Assembly: GCA_024225445.1 (NCBI GenBank)
Contig: JAAEMP010000023.1
Span: 1 to 59,654, forward strand
Direction: 5' to 3'
Length of the DNA: 59,654 bases
DNA from: Hyphomicrobiales bacterium
GTDB taxonomy: Bacteria > Pseudomonadota > Alphaproteobacteria > Rhizobiales > Rhizobiaceae
In this document: piece by piece, positions 28,375 to 37,053 of the stretch
How the letters are laid out: every line of letters begins with the position of its first letter
Position numbering within the stretch: position 1 is the stretch's first letter
Made by a program: the position numbers and the translations under genes
Notes under the pieces: model-generated
Databases searched by the model: none
What the model saw: only the letters and a program-made list of their open reading frames with translations
What the model was told of the DNA's origin: nothing

Positions 28375-29520
28375 TCAGATTTGTTGAAAGACAGTCAATG
28401 TTTCTTGGGTCGGCTTCAACCCGTATTCTTTTTCAAGCGAGTTTCGCCAGGAAATAAAATTGGCTCTGGCCCAGTCTGCACGGCCAATGCTGATCATCGA
28501 TTCCATTAACGTTCGAATAAAATTCTCCCTGCATGGATCGGAAGAAAGTGCTGATCTGCAAATACGCGCCGCTGTCATGTGATCCCCTGTTTCAGTGCAG
28601 CATTTGGCTAATCCATCAAGCAGTTCCAGATATATTTCCCGCAACCGCTCACGCTCAATAATACACCATTCCGCATAGGGTTCATCTTCGAAAAAGTCAC
28701 CGCGATAAAGGCTTTCGGCATCTTCAAAATGCCTTTTTGCCCCCAGCAAATCATTGGCTCTCAATAATTCCCGGCCTTTCGAAACCTCTGCACAAAACTC
28801 ACTGGAATCAACCCAGACTGAGCTGCTCCGCAACAAGTACGATTGACCGTTTGTTTCAACAATATCAGCTTTTGCGCCACCTTCACGCAGGGCCTGACGC
28901 AGATAGGAAACCGTTACTTTTAACCGCGCCCAGCTTTTGTCAGGATCGGCATTCGGCCAAATCCATTCAATCAGCTGTTCCCGGTGCACCGGCTTGTCCA
29001 GATTACTGATCAGACACTTCAAAACCGTTGCCGCCTTCTTGCGTTTCCACTGCTCGACATTCAGGCCATTTCCAGACACTGCCAATGCGAATGGACCCAG
29101 CGCAAAAATTCGAAGCGGGATATCCAGCGAGGCTTCAGTTGCCTCATTATAAGTCTTATGCAGAAATATCACGGCCACTGATTCATCACTATCCGCATCT
29201 CTGGCTTCATTCGGCAATACCAGAGAACTGATCCTTGTTGGAATCATCTCACCGTTTTTATGGCGAATGAGGCAGTTGTCAATGCCCCATTTCTTACCAC
29301 TGGAGAGACAACTGCGACCTTCACAGAGCATCGAGCACAATGGCTCGCCGGTCGAATAGAATGCTTGCAGAATCCGACCGCATGACAAGCCGATGGTTTC
29401 ACTGTTTGCGTACCCCAACAACTCTCTGGCACCGCTATTCCAACCTGTTACCCGCATTTTACTGTCCAGTGAAAATGCCGGATCCGAAGCATACTTAATT
29501 AGATCAGATGTGTTGATCAT
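28375..29520 (-). CDS. PAS-domain SARP/BTAD-type transcriptional activator
   Basis: A 381-residue protein. An N-terminal PAS domain (about 5-120; DSKMRVTGWNSGARELLGYA) carries a cysteine cluster (CSMLCEGRSC) that could bind a metal, heme or redox cofactor. An OmpR-like winged helix (about 140-235; AATVLKCLISNLDKPVHREQLIEW) and a BTAD tetratricopeptide-like domain (about 240-378) make the SARP part. The start overlaps hemH by 17 bp, so it is co-transcribed with it. SARP proteins bind heptamer repeats spaced 11 bp, and such repeats lie upstream of hemH and the idr-like operon. It is the probable redox or signal sensor of the island. Confidence 0.8.
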   Translation of the reverse strand: MINTSDLIKYASDPAFSLDSKMRVTGWNSGARELLGYANSETIGLSCGRILQAFYSTGEPLCSMLCEGRSCLSSGKKWGIDNCLIRHKNGEMIPTRISSLVLPNEARDADSDESVAVIFLHKTYNEATEASLDIPLRIFALGPFALAVSGNGLNVEQWKRKKAATVLKCLISNLDKPVHREQLIEWIWPNADPDKSWARLKVTVSYLRQALREGGAKADIVETNGQSYLLRSSSVWVDSSEFCAEVSKGRELLRANDLLGAKRHFEDAESLYRGDFFEDEPYAEWCIIERERLREIYLELLDGLAKCCTETGDHMTAARICRSALSSDPCRENFIRTLMESMISIGRADWARANFISWRNSLEKEYGLKPTQETLTVFQQI

Positions 29521-30616
29521 GATGGTTATTCTTTACCTCCTCAATAATATATCTACCCCTGCTCACCTCTGACGGATGATCAAATAATTGAGTTTCTGTT
29601 CCACTATCGCACAGAATTGTTCCTTTTTCTGTCCAGCCCGCTAATTGCTGGTCGATAATCTGAACCAGCATTTTAATTGAGTCTCCACTGTCATTCAAAC
29701 AAGCGACAAAAGAAAATTCCTGCCCGCCACTATCACGAAAAACATCTGCCGCCCGAATCTCGATTTCTTCCAGGGTTTCAACACAATCGGCAGCAAATCC
29801 CGGAGTAATCACTAACACATTTTGAATTCCTTTACGAGCCAGCGCGACCAGCGTTTCCTCAGTATCCGGCCCCAGCCAGACCCCACGACTCGATCGCGAC
29901 TGATAGGTCAGCACAAGTTGGTTCCGATCCATCCCCAGGGTTTCGCGCAGCAGTTCAGCAGTTTCTTCGCAATGACGCTGATACGGGTCTCCTCTTGTAA
30001 CAAAATTTAACGGCAGGCCATGAAAGGACGCAATAATGACTTCCGGTGACCAGGACAGGTTGTCCAGATGGCTGGTAATCGACCGGGCAAGCGAATTTAT
30101 GTATGATGGCTGATCGAAATAGGGCGGAACACTACGAAGGGCTGGCTGCCAACGCATAGTTTTCAACTTGTCAAATACCTTGTCCATCGCTGTCGCAGTC
30201 GTTGCCGCGCTATATTGTGGATAAAGCGGAAAAACAAGAATTCGCCGACACTCCTGACGCCCAAGTCTGTCTATCCCTTCTGCGATCGAAGGTTCTCCAT
30301 AGCGCATCGCCCAGTCTATTTTGATCCGGCGATCACATTTGTAATACTCGAAAATTTTTCTGGTCTGTTCCCGCGTAATAGTTCTCAGTGGCGACTCATC
30401 CAATTGTCTGTTCCATATCTTCGCATAGGCCCGCCCGCTTTTTTTCGGGCGCCTGACAAGAATAACTGCATTCAGCACCAGCCACCAGATCGGTCCTCTG
30501 GCTTCCACCACGCGCTTGTCTGACAAAAATTCCTTTAAATATCGGCGCATCGGCCAGAAGCCTGTAGCCTGTGGTGTGCCTAGATTTATCAGTAAAATAC
30601 CTACGGCTTCGCCCAT
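29504..30616 (-). CDS. hemH: Ferrochelatase (protoporphyrin or coproporphyrin)
   Basis: A 370-residue ferrochelatase. GILLINLGTPQATGFWPMRR begins the fold; the metal-binding His is in SFHGLPLNF and the Glu in GFAADCVETLEEIEI; TYQSRSSRGVWLGPDTEE is the third conserved block. It inserts ferrous iron into a porphyrin. It is the first gene of a two-gene unit with the PAS-SARP regulator and is divergent from usp/radical-SAM/hemY. It probably is an accessory copy devoted to the heme demand of the cytochrome island; coproporphyrin III may be the real substrate. Confidence 0.88.
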   Translation of the reverse strand: MGEAVGILLINLGTPQATGFWPMRRYLKEFLSDKRVVEARGPIWWLVLNAVILVRRPKKSGRAYAKIWNRQLDESPLRTITREQTRKIFEYYKCDRRIKIDWAMRYGEPSIAEGIDRLGRQECRRILVFPLYPQYSAATTATAMDKVFDKLKTMRWQPALRSVPPYFDQPSYINSLARSITSHLDNLSWSPEVIIASFHGLPLNFVTRGDPYQRHCEETAELLRETLGMDRNQLVLTYQSRSSRGVWLGPDTEETLVALARKGIQNVLVITPGFAADCVETLEEIEIRAADVFRDSGGQEFSFVACLNDSGDSIKMLVQIIDQQLAGWTEKGTILCDSGTETQLFDHPSEVSRGRYIIEEVKNNHHDQHI

Positions 30617-30679
30617 GGCAAATGTTCACTCCCAAACTGCTCCTAGATCAGCATCTTAGATATCATTTGAATGTAGTAA

Positions 30680-30693
30680 TTGATTTACATCAA
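30680..30693. promoter_or_regulatory. FNR/Anr-type box
   Basis: TTGATTTACATCAA matches the FNR consensus TTGAT-N4-ATCAA perfectly. It lies in the 326-bp divergent region between hemH and the Usp gene, 64 bp from hemH and 250 bp from usp, suggesting oxygen-responsive control of the heme unit. Confidence 0.65.
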
Positions 30694-30708
30694 CTCTGCA
30701 TATCAAAA

Positions 30709-30726
30709 TGTTACTACTGTGTTACC
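30709..30726 (+). promoter_or_regulatory. 11-bp-spaced TGTTACT/TGTTACC direct repeat, candidate SARP box
   Basis: TGTTACT (30709-30715) and TGTTACC (30720-30726) are 11 bp apart start to start. Eight bases further comes TATCCT (30735-30740), a possible -10, the geometry known for SARP-controlled promoters. The same pair occurs at 57014-57031 upstream of the idr-like operon on the minus strand. The rest of 30617-30942 shows no gene. Confidence 0.55.
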
Positions 30727-30942
30727 AACAATATTATCCTGTAGCCGATATGCTGGAGAAGGACGTCACGAAGTCTTTGGCATCGACCCGTCCAGTTAAC
30801 ATGTGCCCTGAAATTTACAAGCCTTGACAAATAGATACGCATATTCCCATAAATACGCATATTCCCGGATCGCTCACAAGACAGGCTGGGAATTCAATGA
30901 CAGATTGAATTTTTGTAAAGCCAGTCACAGGAGAGGCTGATC

Positions 30943-32613
30943 GTGGTCAATTTAGCAGTATCAACCGGCACCGCAGATCATGCAAAAACCGGCAATGCAC
31001 CAACTTCGCTCTCGCGCGTTTTGGTGGCATTGGACCAGTCTGACTATGCAAATCAGGCAATGCGGGAAATAACCCGACTGGCTGCATCGGCTGACGGCAC
31101 AGTCACCGGTATTCACGCATATGCAGCAAAGCTTCATGATCGCCGTTTCAAACAGATGGAAGGCGGGTTGCCCGAGAAATACCAGCGTGAATCCGAGATG
31201 GAACATCAGCGCGAAGTGCACGAAGATCTGATTGGTATGGGGCTTGGCCTGATATCTGACAGTTATCATGATGCAGCCGGATTGATCAGCGAAAAGGCTG
31301 GCGTTCCCTTCCGGCGACTTAGCCCTGAGGGAAAAAACTATGCCTGCCTGATAGATGCGGTAAATACCGGAAATTTTGATGTACTGGCACTCGGTTCACT
31401 GGGGCTGGGCGCTGTTGCCGGAAGCACCATCGGCACCGTGTGCGAACGGGTAGTACGCCGTTCACCAATCGACGTATTCGTCGCCAAAAACACACAAACT
31501 GCAATTGGCGATGGGCCGATTGTTGTCGGAATGGATGGTTCACCAAAATCTTTCGGCGCTTTAAAAACCGCTTTTGATATCGCCCGGCGTCTTGATGTTG
31601 CCGTGCATGTGGTGGCCGCTTATGACCCCTATTATCACTATGTCGCATTTAACAAGATATCGACGGTTCTGGATGAAGAAGCCGGCAAGGTTTTTCGTTT
31701 CAAGGAACAGGAACAGCTGCACGAAGAGCTGATTGATGAGGGTATCGCAAAAATATATCAGGCTCATCTGAACGTCGCCAGGTCGGTAGCAGAAGATGCC
31801 GGCGTTGAAATTCATACCGAACTTGTCGCCGGCAAACCCTATCAGGCCATTCGCAGTTACGTGGAAAAACACAATGCCAGCCTTTTGGTGATCGGCAAGA
31901 CCGGTGTACACGCTGACGATGAACTGGACATTGGCGGCAACACGGAAAACCTGCTCCGAATGGTACCTTGTCATGTCTGGATCGGACAGACAACCTTCCT
32001 GCCACCAACCGACGTCGTTGCTGAAGAAACCATTATGTGGAGCGATGAGGCGAGTGAAAAAATCAATCGTGCTCCTGATTTCGTTCGTGGCATTGCGCGT
32101 ACAGCAGTAATCAGACAAGCCCAGGCGCAAGGACATACCTTCATCACAACCAGGTTTGTCGATACGGTAATGAAAGCGATGATGCCAGGCGGTGACAATG
32201 TCGATGGCGACAAGATATCAGAACAAGCCTTTGAACGGCTGCAGTGGTCCCCGGAAGCAAACGCAATTGTCGATCGCATCAGCGATGAAACCGTACGGGA
32301 GAACATCAGATTGCGAGCAGAAAAATCTGCCCGTCGCGATGCCAGCGTCCTCGTGTTGGAAGTACATATTAGACCTTTCATCACCGAAAGTGACCTGCCA
32401 GATGACAATGCACCAAATGTAACCTGGCGAGCAGCCCCTTTGGCACGCCTGCAGCGTGTGCCGGAAGCGTTCCGCGGGCAAGTTCGAGCCAGCGTTGAGG
32501 CATTCGTCCAGGAGAATGGAGCCACAATAATCGAAGGCGACATTGCCGAAGCCGCTTTTGTCGCCTCCCGCAAGAATATGTGCCCCGTGGATCACGGGGA
32601 TGGGAAATCCTGA
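30943..32613 (+). CDS. Tandem universal stress protein with C-terminal PCP-reductase-like domains
   Basis: A 556-residue protein. Two UspA domains (about 20-175 and 190-345; second has VIGKTGVHADDE with a nucleotide-loop-like glycine pattern) are followed by three copies of a PCP_red-like module (about 360-415, 430-480, 490-545), each starting with a Trp and a helix like W-x-x-x-A-x-x-x-I-x-R-x-P-x-F-V-R. PCP_red is the small C-terminal domain of light-independent protochlorophyllide reductase BchB/ChlB. GTG 30943 has AGGAGAGG upstream. First gene of usp-radicalSAM-hemY; its stop lies 27 bp before the next start. A role in porphyrin or redox handling is suggested by the neighbours. Confidence 0.8.
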   Translation: MVNLAVSTGTADHAKTGNAPTSLSRVLVALDQSDYANQAMREITRLAASADGTVTGIHAYAAKLHDRRFKQMEGGLPEKYQRESEMEHQREVHEDLIGMGLGLISDSYHDAAGLISEKAGVPFRRLSPEGKNYACLIDAVNTGNFDVLALGSLGLGAVAGSTIGTVCERVVRRSPIDVFVAKNTQTAIGDGPIVVGMDGSPKSFGALKTAFDIARRLDVAVHVVAAYDPYYHYVAFNKISTVLDEEAGKVFRFKEQEQLHEELIDEGIAKIYQAHLNVARSVAEDAGVEIHTELVAGKPYQAIRSYVEKHNASLLVIGKTGVHADDELDIGGNTENLLRMVPCHVWIGQTTFLPPTDVVAEETIMWSDEASEKINRAPDFVRGIARTAVIRQAQAQGHTFITTRFVDTVMKAMMPGGDNVDGDKISEQAFERLQWSPEANAIVDRISDETVRENIRLRAEKSARRDASVLVLEVHIRPFITESDLPDDNAPNVTWRAAPLARLQRVPEAFRGQVRASVEAFVQENGATIIEGDIAEAAFVASRKNMCPVDHGDGKS

Positions 32614-32639
32614 TTACCGAACGCATCGATCAAATTGCC

Positions 32640-33935
32640 ATGACAGCCCAAGCCCCATACCTGATTGCCTTAAACCTGACAGAACGTTGCAATCTGTCAT
32701 GTGACCATTGCTATCTGGATGCCAAAGTGCTGAAAGACGGTTCAGGCGACGAGTTGAATACGCGGGAGCTAAAAACGTTGCTTGACCAGATCGCAGAAGT
32801 TGGCCCCGAAGCAATGGTGGTATTGACTGGAGGCGAACCACTGTTGCGAAAGGATCTCGAGGAACTGGCCACCCATGCCACCCGATTGGGTTTGATGGTG
32901 GTTGTCGGATCGAACGGTTTACTACTGAGCGCAGAAAGAATCAAAAGCTTACAAAGCGCCGGTGTCGCCGGAATTGGATTATCGGTAGATTCACTTGATC
33001 CGTCTTTTCATGATGACTTCCGAGGACGAAAGGGAGCCTGGGACAAAACCATGGCATCTATCGATGCGTGTGTGGCAGCTGAAATGCCATTCCAAATCCA
33101 TTTTTCAGTAACTGACGAAACCGCCGGTGAGATCGATGCAATGGTGGCTTTCGCTCGCGATGCCGGCGCCATGGTACTGAACGTGTTTTTTATGGTTTGT
33201 ACCGGACGGGGAGAAAAATACTCCGACATTTCACCCGTCAAATACGAAGAGGTTTTACAACGTGTCGCCCATGCAGCCAAAACCGAGAAGAAGCTGATGG
33301 TGAGAGCCAAATGTGCTCCGCATTTCAAACGTATTGCAATGCAGATGGATCCCGAATGGCCGATTACATCAGCCCACGGCTATGATGCCGGCGGCTGCAT
33401 CGCCGCAACACGCTATGCACGCGTTACGCCCAATGGCAACGTAACCCCCTGTCCCTATATGGGAAATTCCGTTGGATCGGTACGCGATTCATCTTTTGGC
33501 ACCATTTGGAACAGTGCGCCCACTCTGCAAGCCTTGCGCACGCCAAAACTTGAGGGGCGATGCGGCATATGTGAATTCCAGAAACTTTGCGGCGGTTGCC
33601 GGGCACGGCCACTGGCCAGAGACGACAACATGATGGGTGAAGATTTTCTTTGTTCCTATCAACCGGTCGGTGGCGCGATAATCAGCCCGATCGGATCAGA
33701 TTCAGATACCATGAAGTGGTCAGCAGATGCCCAGGCCCATATCGCCAGGGTACCCGGATTTGTGCGCCGTATGGTCCGTCGTCGGGCTGAAGACTATGTA
33801 CGCAGTGCAGGGAGAAATGAAGTGACCAGTGAAGATTTATCGTTACTGGCAAAACGACGCTTCGGCGATGCGGGACCACCGAAGTTTGTACAAATGATGC
33901 GTGATAATCAATCTGGCGGGAGTGATGGCGCATGA
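32640..33935 (+). CDS. Radical SAM/SPASM protein, AhbD/NirJ-like, with C-terminal PCP-reductase domain
   Basis: About 431 residues. The N-terminal radical SAM core has TERCNLSCDHCYLDA (4Fe-4S cysteines) and GGEPLLRKDL; a second cluster region near the end of the core has CGICEFQKLCGGCRARPLA, typical of AhbD heme-b synthase and NirJ. A PCP_red-like domain (about 365-412; W-S-x-x-A-x-x-x-I-x-R-V-P-G-F-V-R-R) closes it. ATG 32640 is chosen; frames further upstream overlap the Usp gene. The 3' end overlaps hemY (ATGA). AhbD decarboxylates iron-coproporphyrin III to heme b; with HemH and HemY next door this is the attractive role. Confidence 0.8.
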   Translation: MTAQAPYLIALNLTERCNLSCDHCYLDAKVLKDGSGDELNTRELKTLLDQIAEVGPEAMVVLTGGEPLLRKDLEELATHATRLGLMVVVGSNGLLLSAERIKSLQSAGVAGIGLSVDSLDPSFHDDFRGRKGAWDKTMASIDACVAAEMPFQIHFSVTDETAGEIDAMVAFARDAGAMVLNVFFMVCTGRGEKYSDISPVKYEEVLQRVAHAAKTEKKLMVRAKCAPHFKRIAMQMDPEWPITSAHGYDAGGCIAATRYARVTPNGNVTPCPYMGNSVGSVRDSSFGTIWNSAPTLQALRTPKLEGRCGICEFQKLCGGCRARPLARDDNMMGEDFLCSYQPVGGAIISPIGSDSDTMKWSADAQAHIARVPGFVRRMVRRRAEDYVRSAGRNEVTSEDLSLLAKRRFGDAGPPKFVQMMRDNQSGGSDGA

Positions 33936-35326
33936 ACTGCGATGTCGTTGTCATTGGTGCCGGTATATCAGGCCTGTCATGCGCGCATGATTTAATGCTG
34001 CAGGGCCATGATGTTCGGATACTGGAGCGCCAGACTTCAACCGGTGGCAATGCCAGGTCTGTTCACTTTGACGGTTTCTTAATGGAACAGGGTCCTTCCA
34101 CAATCAATGTTGCCTACCCGTCTGCCATCAATCACATCCGCGAACTTGATCTGGAAAATTCCGCACGCGAACTTGGTCCAAACGTACGCAAGCGCTATCT
34201 GCGCGATAGTCGCGGGCTGCATGGTATTTCTGTTCATCCGATGGGGTTTTTCCTTTCGGGATATCTGTCACTGGGCGAGCGCCTGGCAATGGCATCAGAG
34301 TTCCTGCAGCCACGCAAATCAGACAAAACTGAGGAAACCATTCATCAGTTTGCTTCCCGCCGGTTTGGTACCGGATTTGCGGACAAGGTCATTGATCCCC
34401 TGGCTGCCGGAATATTCATGGGAGATTCCAAATCCCTGTCAATTGCTGGCGCATTTCCAAAACTGGCAGAACTGGAACAGCGTCATGGCTCGATCATACG
34501 CGGTATCCTCGCCTCAAAGCGGGGCACTGAACCTGGTCGCAGATTACTTTCGTGGGATAGTGGCATCGGCACCCTGTCCCGGACTCTGACACAGAGACTG
34601 GGCACGCGCATCAACACTGGAACGGCAGTGTTAAAACTGACCCGCACCACCTCCGGATTCAAGATATCAACCGCAAACACCGGGACAATTCGGGCACGTG
34701 CCGTGGTGCTCGCGGTGCAGCCTCACGTGGCGGCAGCCCTGTTGGAAAATCTGGATCCCGAATCAGCCGATGCCACTGGTGCTATTGCTGCGCCGCCAAT
34801 TGCAGTCACCTATCTCGGCTATCACAAGAACCAGATTACCCACGAGCTTGACGGATTGGGATTTCTTAGTACAAAAAATGAAGGTCAGATTATCTCCGGC
34901 GCACAGTTTTGTTCAACCATGTTTGATGGCAGGGCCCCTGCTGACCACGTTGCCATTTCATGCTACATTGGTGGCAGCCGTAGTCCTGAAAAAACCAGCC
35001 TGCCGGATAAAGAATTGAGCACACTGGTAAATCAGGAACTTTCCGGCTTGCTGGGCATCAAGGGATCCCCGGTGGTCTCGCGAACTCATCACTGGCCACG
35101 CGGCCTTCCCCAATACACGCTTGGTCATGAAAATCGTCGAAAAATCATCGAAACAGCCCATCAGCGCATACCAGGTTTGTTTATGACAGGAAACTTTCTG
35201 AAAGGGGTTTCAATCATAAATTGCCTGGAATCAGCCAGAACCACTGCCAACCTTGTCTGCACATCACTGGAAATGAAAGATGGCGGGGTTGAGGACGAAT
35301 CAGCCTCTAATATGGCGCAAAATTGA
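33932..35326 (+). CDS. hemY: HemY-type protoporphyrinogen/coproporphyrinogen oxidase
   Basis: A 464-residue FAD enzyme. The N-terminal dinucleotide fold is VVVIGAGISGLSCAHDL; LMEQGPSTINV and ADKVIDPLAAGIFMGD are HemY hallmarks; a C-terminal FAD block is FMTGNFLKGVSIINCLES. It oxidises porphyrinogens to porphyrins. Most alphaproteobacteria use HemJ at this step, so this gene may have arrived with the island. It overlaps the radical SAM gene (ATGA) and converges with the small gene at 35300. Confidence 0.85.
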   Translation: MNCDVVVIGAGISGLSCAHDLMLQGHDVRILERQTSTGGNARSVHFDGFLMEQGPSTINVAYPSAINHIRELDLENSARELGPNVRKRYLRDSRGLHGISVHPMGFFLSGYLSLGERLAMASEFLQPRKSDKTEETIHQFASRRFGTGFADKVIDPLAAGIFMGDSKSLSIAGAFPKLAELEQRHGSIIRGILASKRGTEPGRRLLSWDSGIGTLSRTLTQRLGTRINTGTAVLKLTRTTSGFKISTANTGTIRARAVVLAVQPHVAAALLENLDPESADATGAIAAPPIAVTYLGYHKNQITHELDGLGFLSTKNEGQIISGAQFCSTMFDGRAPADHVAISCYIGGSRSPEKTSLPDKELSTLVNQELSGLLGIKGSPVVSRTHHWPRGLPQYTLGHENRRKIIETAHQRIPGLFMTGNFLKGVSIINCLESARTTANLVCTSLEMKDGGVEDESASNMAQN

Positions 35327-35509
35327 TCCAACCAGGCATAGCACCAAACCACCGGCAAGAAATATTACCGGAAGTGAAAGAACTTCAAATCCCCCCCGCC
35401 AGGACAGCATTGTATTCAACGCGCCCAGTATGATCAGGATAACACCAAACAATTTGGTAACAGCTCCGCGAGTATTAGGCTCACTGATTTCCTGCGAATT
35501 ATTACTCAT
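35300..35509 (-). CDS. Small two-TM protein, last gene of membrane module A
   Basis: A 69-residue protein with two hydrophobic helices (about 22-38 and 47-64). Its ATG overlaps the stop of the preceding cytochrome gene (TGATG), so translation is coupled. The end overlaps the end of hemY by 27 bp, tail to tail. Role unknown; probably a small subunit or anchor of the module-A complex. Confidence 0.6.
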   Translation of the reverse strand: MSNNSQEISEPNTRGAVTKLFGVILIILGALNTMLSWRGGFEVLSLPVIFLAGGLVLCLVGSILRHIRG

Positions 35510-37053
35510 CACGCATTCACTTTATTTCTGGATTGCGCACCCCGCGCCCACCAAAACAACATAGCGCCAACTAGCAAAGCTGCAATGATGGCATAGATCA
35601 GCGGTTTGGAATCTGCCGCTGGTTTTAATTGCAACCAGTACCAAGTCGTCATCGCGTGAGCCGTACCTGCCTCGCTGTTTGAGCCGTCCCAGGCAAAGAA
35701 TGCAACCGGCACGAAGCGACCTTCCTCAAACTGCAAGTCATTTTCCGGTGTTTCAGTTGTAAGCAACCGGGTCATAACCACCCTCCAGGTACCATTCAGG
35801 TAACTGCTGGCTATGCTCAAATCACCACTGTCATCGCGAGGCTGCTGATCGCCGATCCCCTTCGCATCGATAATGGTTCCGGTTTCAGGTTGTTCGCTAG
35901 TGCCACTTGACCATCGCCACAGGCTTACCGGATTGGTACTATCCCCCATCAGGAAATATGGTTTCTCCATACCTTCTGGAATCGTCAGAGGAAACTGAAT
36001 AGCGACCGCATCTTCACTCAAATTTTCATCTGCAATACTAGCGGCTTTGGCATCGCCTGGAATGCTTTTGGTGCGATCATCCCACTCCAGATATATAGCA
36101 ATTTTTTTATCATCATAAAGTGCCCGTGCGCTAATCGTGTCATTCGCGGTAAGGAAAAAACGCTGCTTCCCGACTATCTGGGGCACCATGATAAAAGTAG
36201 ACGAAGGGGCGTCTTTCCATGCCTTGTCATCGGGGGAAGTGGGAAGTCCAGACTCAAGACGATCAGCCTGAATAACAAAATTTTCCGGATTTACAACATT
36301 TTCTACTTTTGCCAGAGAGGCCACATAATTGGCGACATGCCAGCGCTCTTCAATACTCAATTTCTTACTACTTTTCGGATCGGAAAATGAGGGCATTTGT
36401 GTCGTCGGAATGCCGGTTGATACGCGTGCGAAGATTTTCTTTGGATCGTTGCCTGCGCGAAATGTCCAAGGCTTGGTCAGATTACGTGGCCAGGTGCGCT
36501 CGCCATTGTCATTCTTCAGTTTCTTGATGGCATTACCCTTGCCCTCAACACCATGACATTCCGTACAACGGTCCCCTTCTTCAAACAGTATCTTGCCCGC
36601 GGCAATGCTTTCATCCGAAGTCTTAACCTGCGTCCCATAATCCAGCTGACTTTCAGGTTCCCCTTCAAGCTCGGCAAATGTCTTGATATAAGCGACCACA
36701 TCAATCATGTCCTGTTCGGACAACATATCACTCCAGCCCGGCATAGCTGTTCCCGGCATACCGTCACGGATCATTCGTAGCAGATCCTCATCATTGGGGA
36801 GATCTTCATCAAAAGCAGTGGTTTTGAATTTGAACAGCCCAAGAGTAAAATCACGTGGTGGCGGATTCAGGAATTCGGCAGCCGGTCCAAGACCATCGCC
36901 TTCATCACCGTGGCATTGCAGGCAGCGCTTGATATAGACTGCCTCGCCTTGCTCGACATTCCCGGGTTCGGAATTAGCCGCAACAGTTGTCAAGACAAAA
37001 GCCAGAACAGACCACACACAAATCGCGAGATTGCGTATCGCAGAATAATTCAT
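35509..37053 (-). CDS. Diheme cytochrome c fused to ethylbenzene-dehydrogenase-type heme-binding domain, module A
   Basis: A 514-residue exported protein. Two cytochrome c domains with CLQCHGDEGDG (about 40-125) and CTECHGVEGKG (about 150-250) precede an EB_dh/NxrC-like beta domain (about 270-480) and a C-terminal anchor (YAIIAALLVGAMLFWW). The EB_dh fold in molybdoenzyme gamma subunits binds a b-type heme. It is the paralogue of 42125-43786. Its start overlaps the stop of the monoheme gene. It probably shuttles electrons between the membrane complex and a periplasmic partner. Confidence 0.82.
   Translation of the reverse strand: MNYSAIRNLAICVWSVLAFVLTTVAANSEPGNVEQGEAVYIKRCLQCHGDEGDGLGPAAEFLNPPPRDFTLGLFKFKTTAFDEDLPNDEDLLRMIRDGMPGTAMPGWSDMLSEQDMIDVVAYIKTFAELEGEPESQLDYGTQVKTSDESIAAGKILFEEGDRCTECHGVEGKGNAIKKLKNDNGERTWPRNLTKPWTFRAGNDPKKIFARVSTGIPTTQMPSFSDPKSSKKLSIEERWHVANYVASLAKVENVVNPENFVIQADRLESGLPTSPDDKAWKDAPSSTFIMVPQIVGKQRFFLTANDTISARALYDDKKIAIYLEWDDRTKSIPGDAKAASIADENLSEDAVAIQFPLTIPEGMEKPYFLMGDSTNPVSLWRWSSGTSEQPETGTIIDAKGIGDQQPRDDSGDLSIASSYLNGTWRVVMTRLLTTETPENDLQFEEGRFVPVAFFAWDGSNSEAGTAHAMTTWYWLQLKPAADSKPLIYAIIAALLVGAMLFWWARGAQSRNKVNA

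Noticed and set aside
31561-32573. Minus-strand frames of 191 and 200 codons
   Set aside because: They lie opposite the Usp/PCP-reductase protein, whose frame has clear domains and a strong ribosome site.
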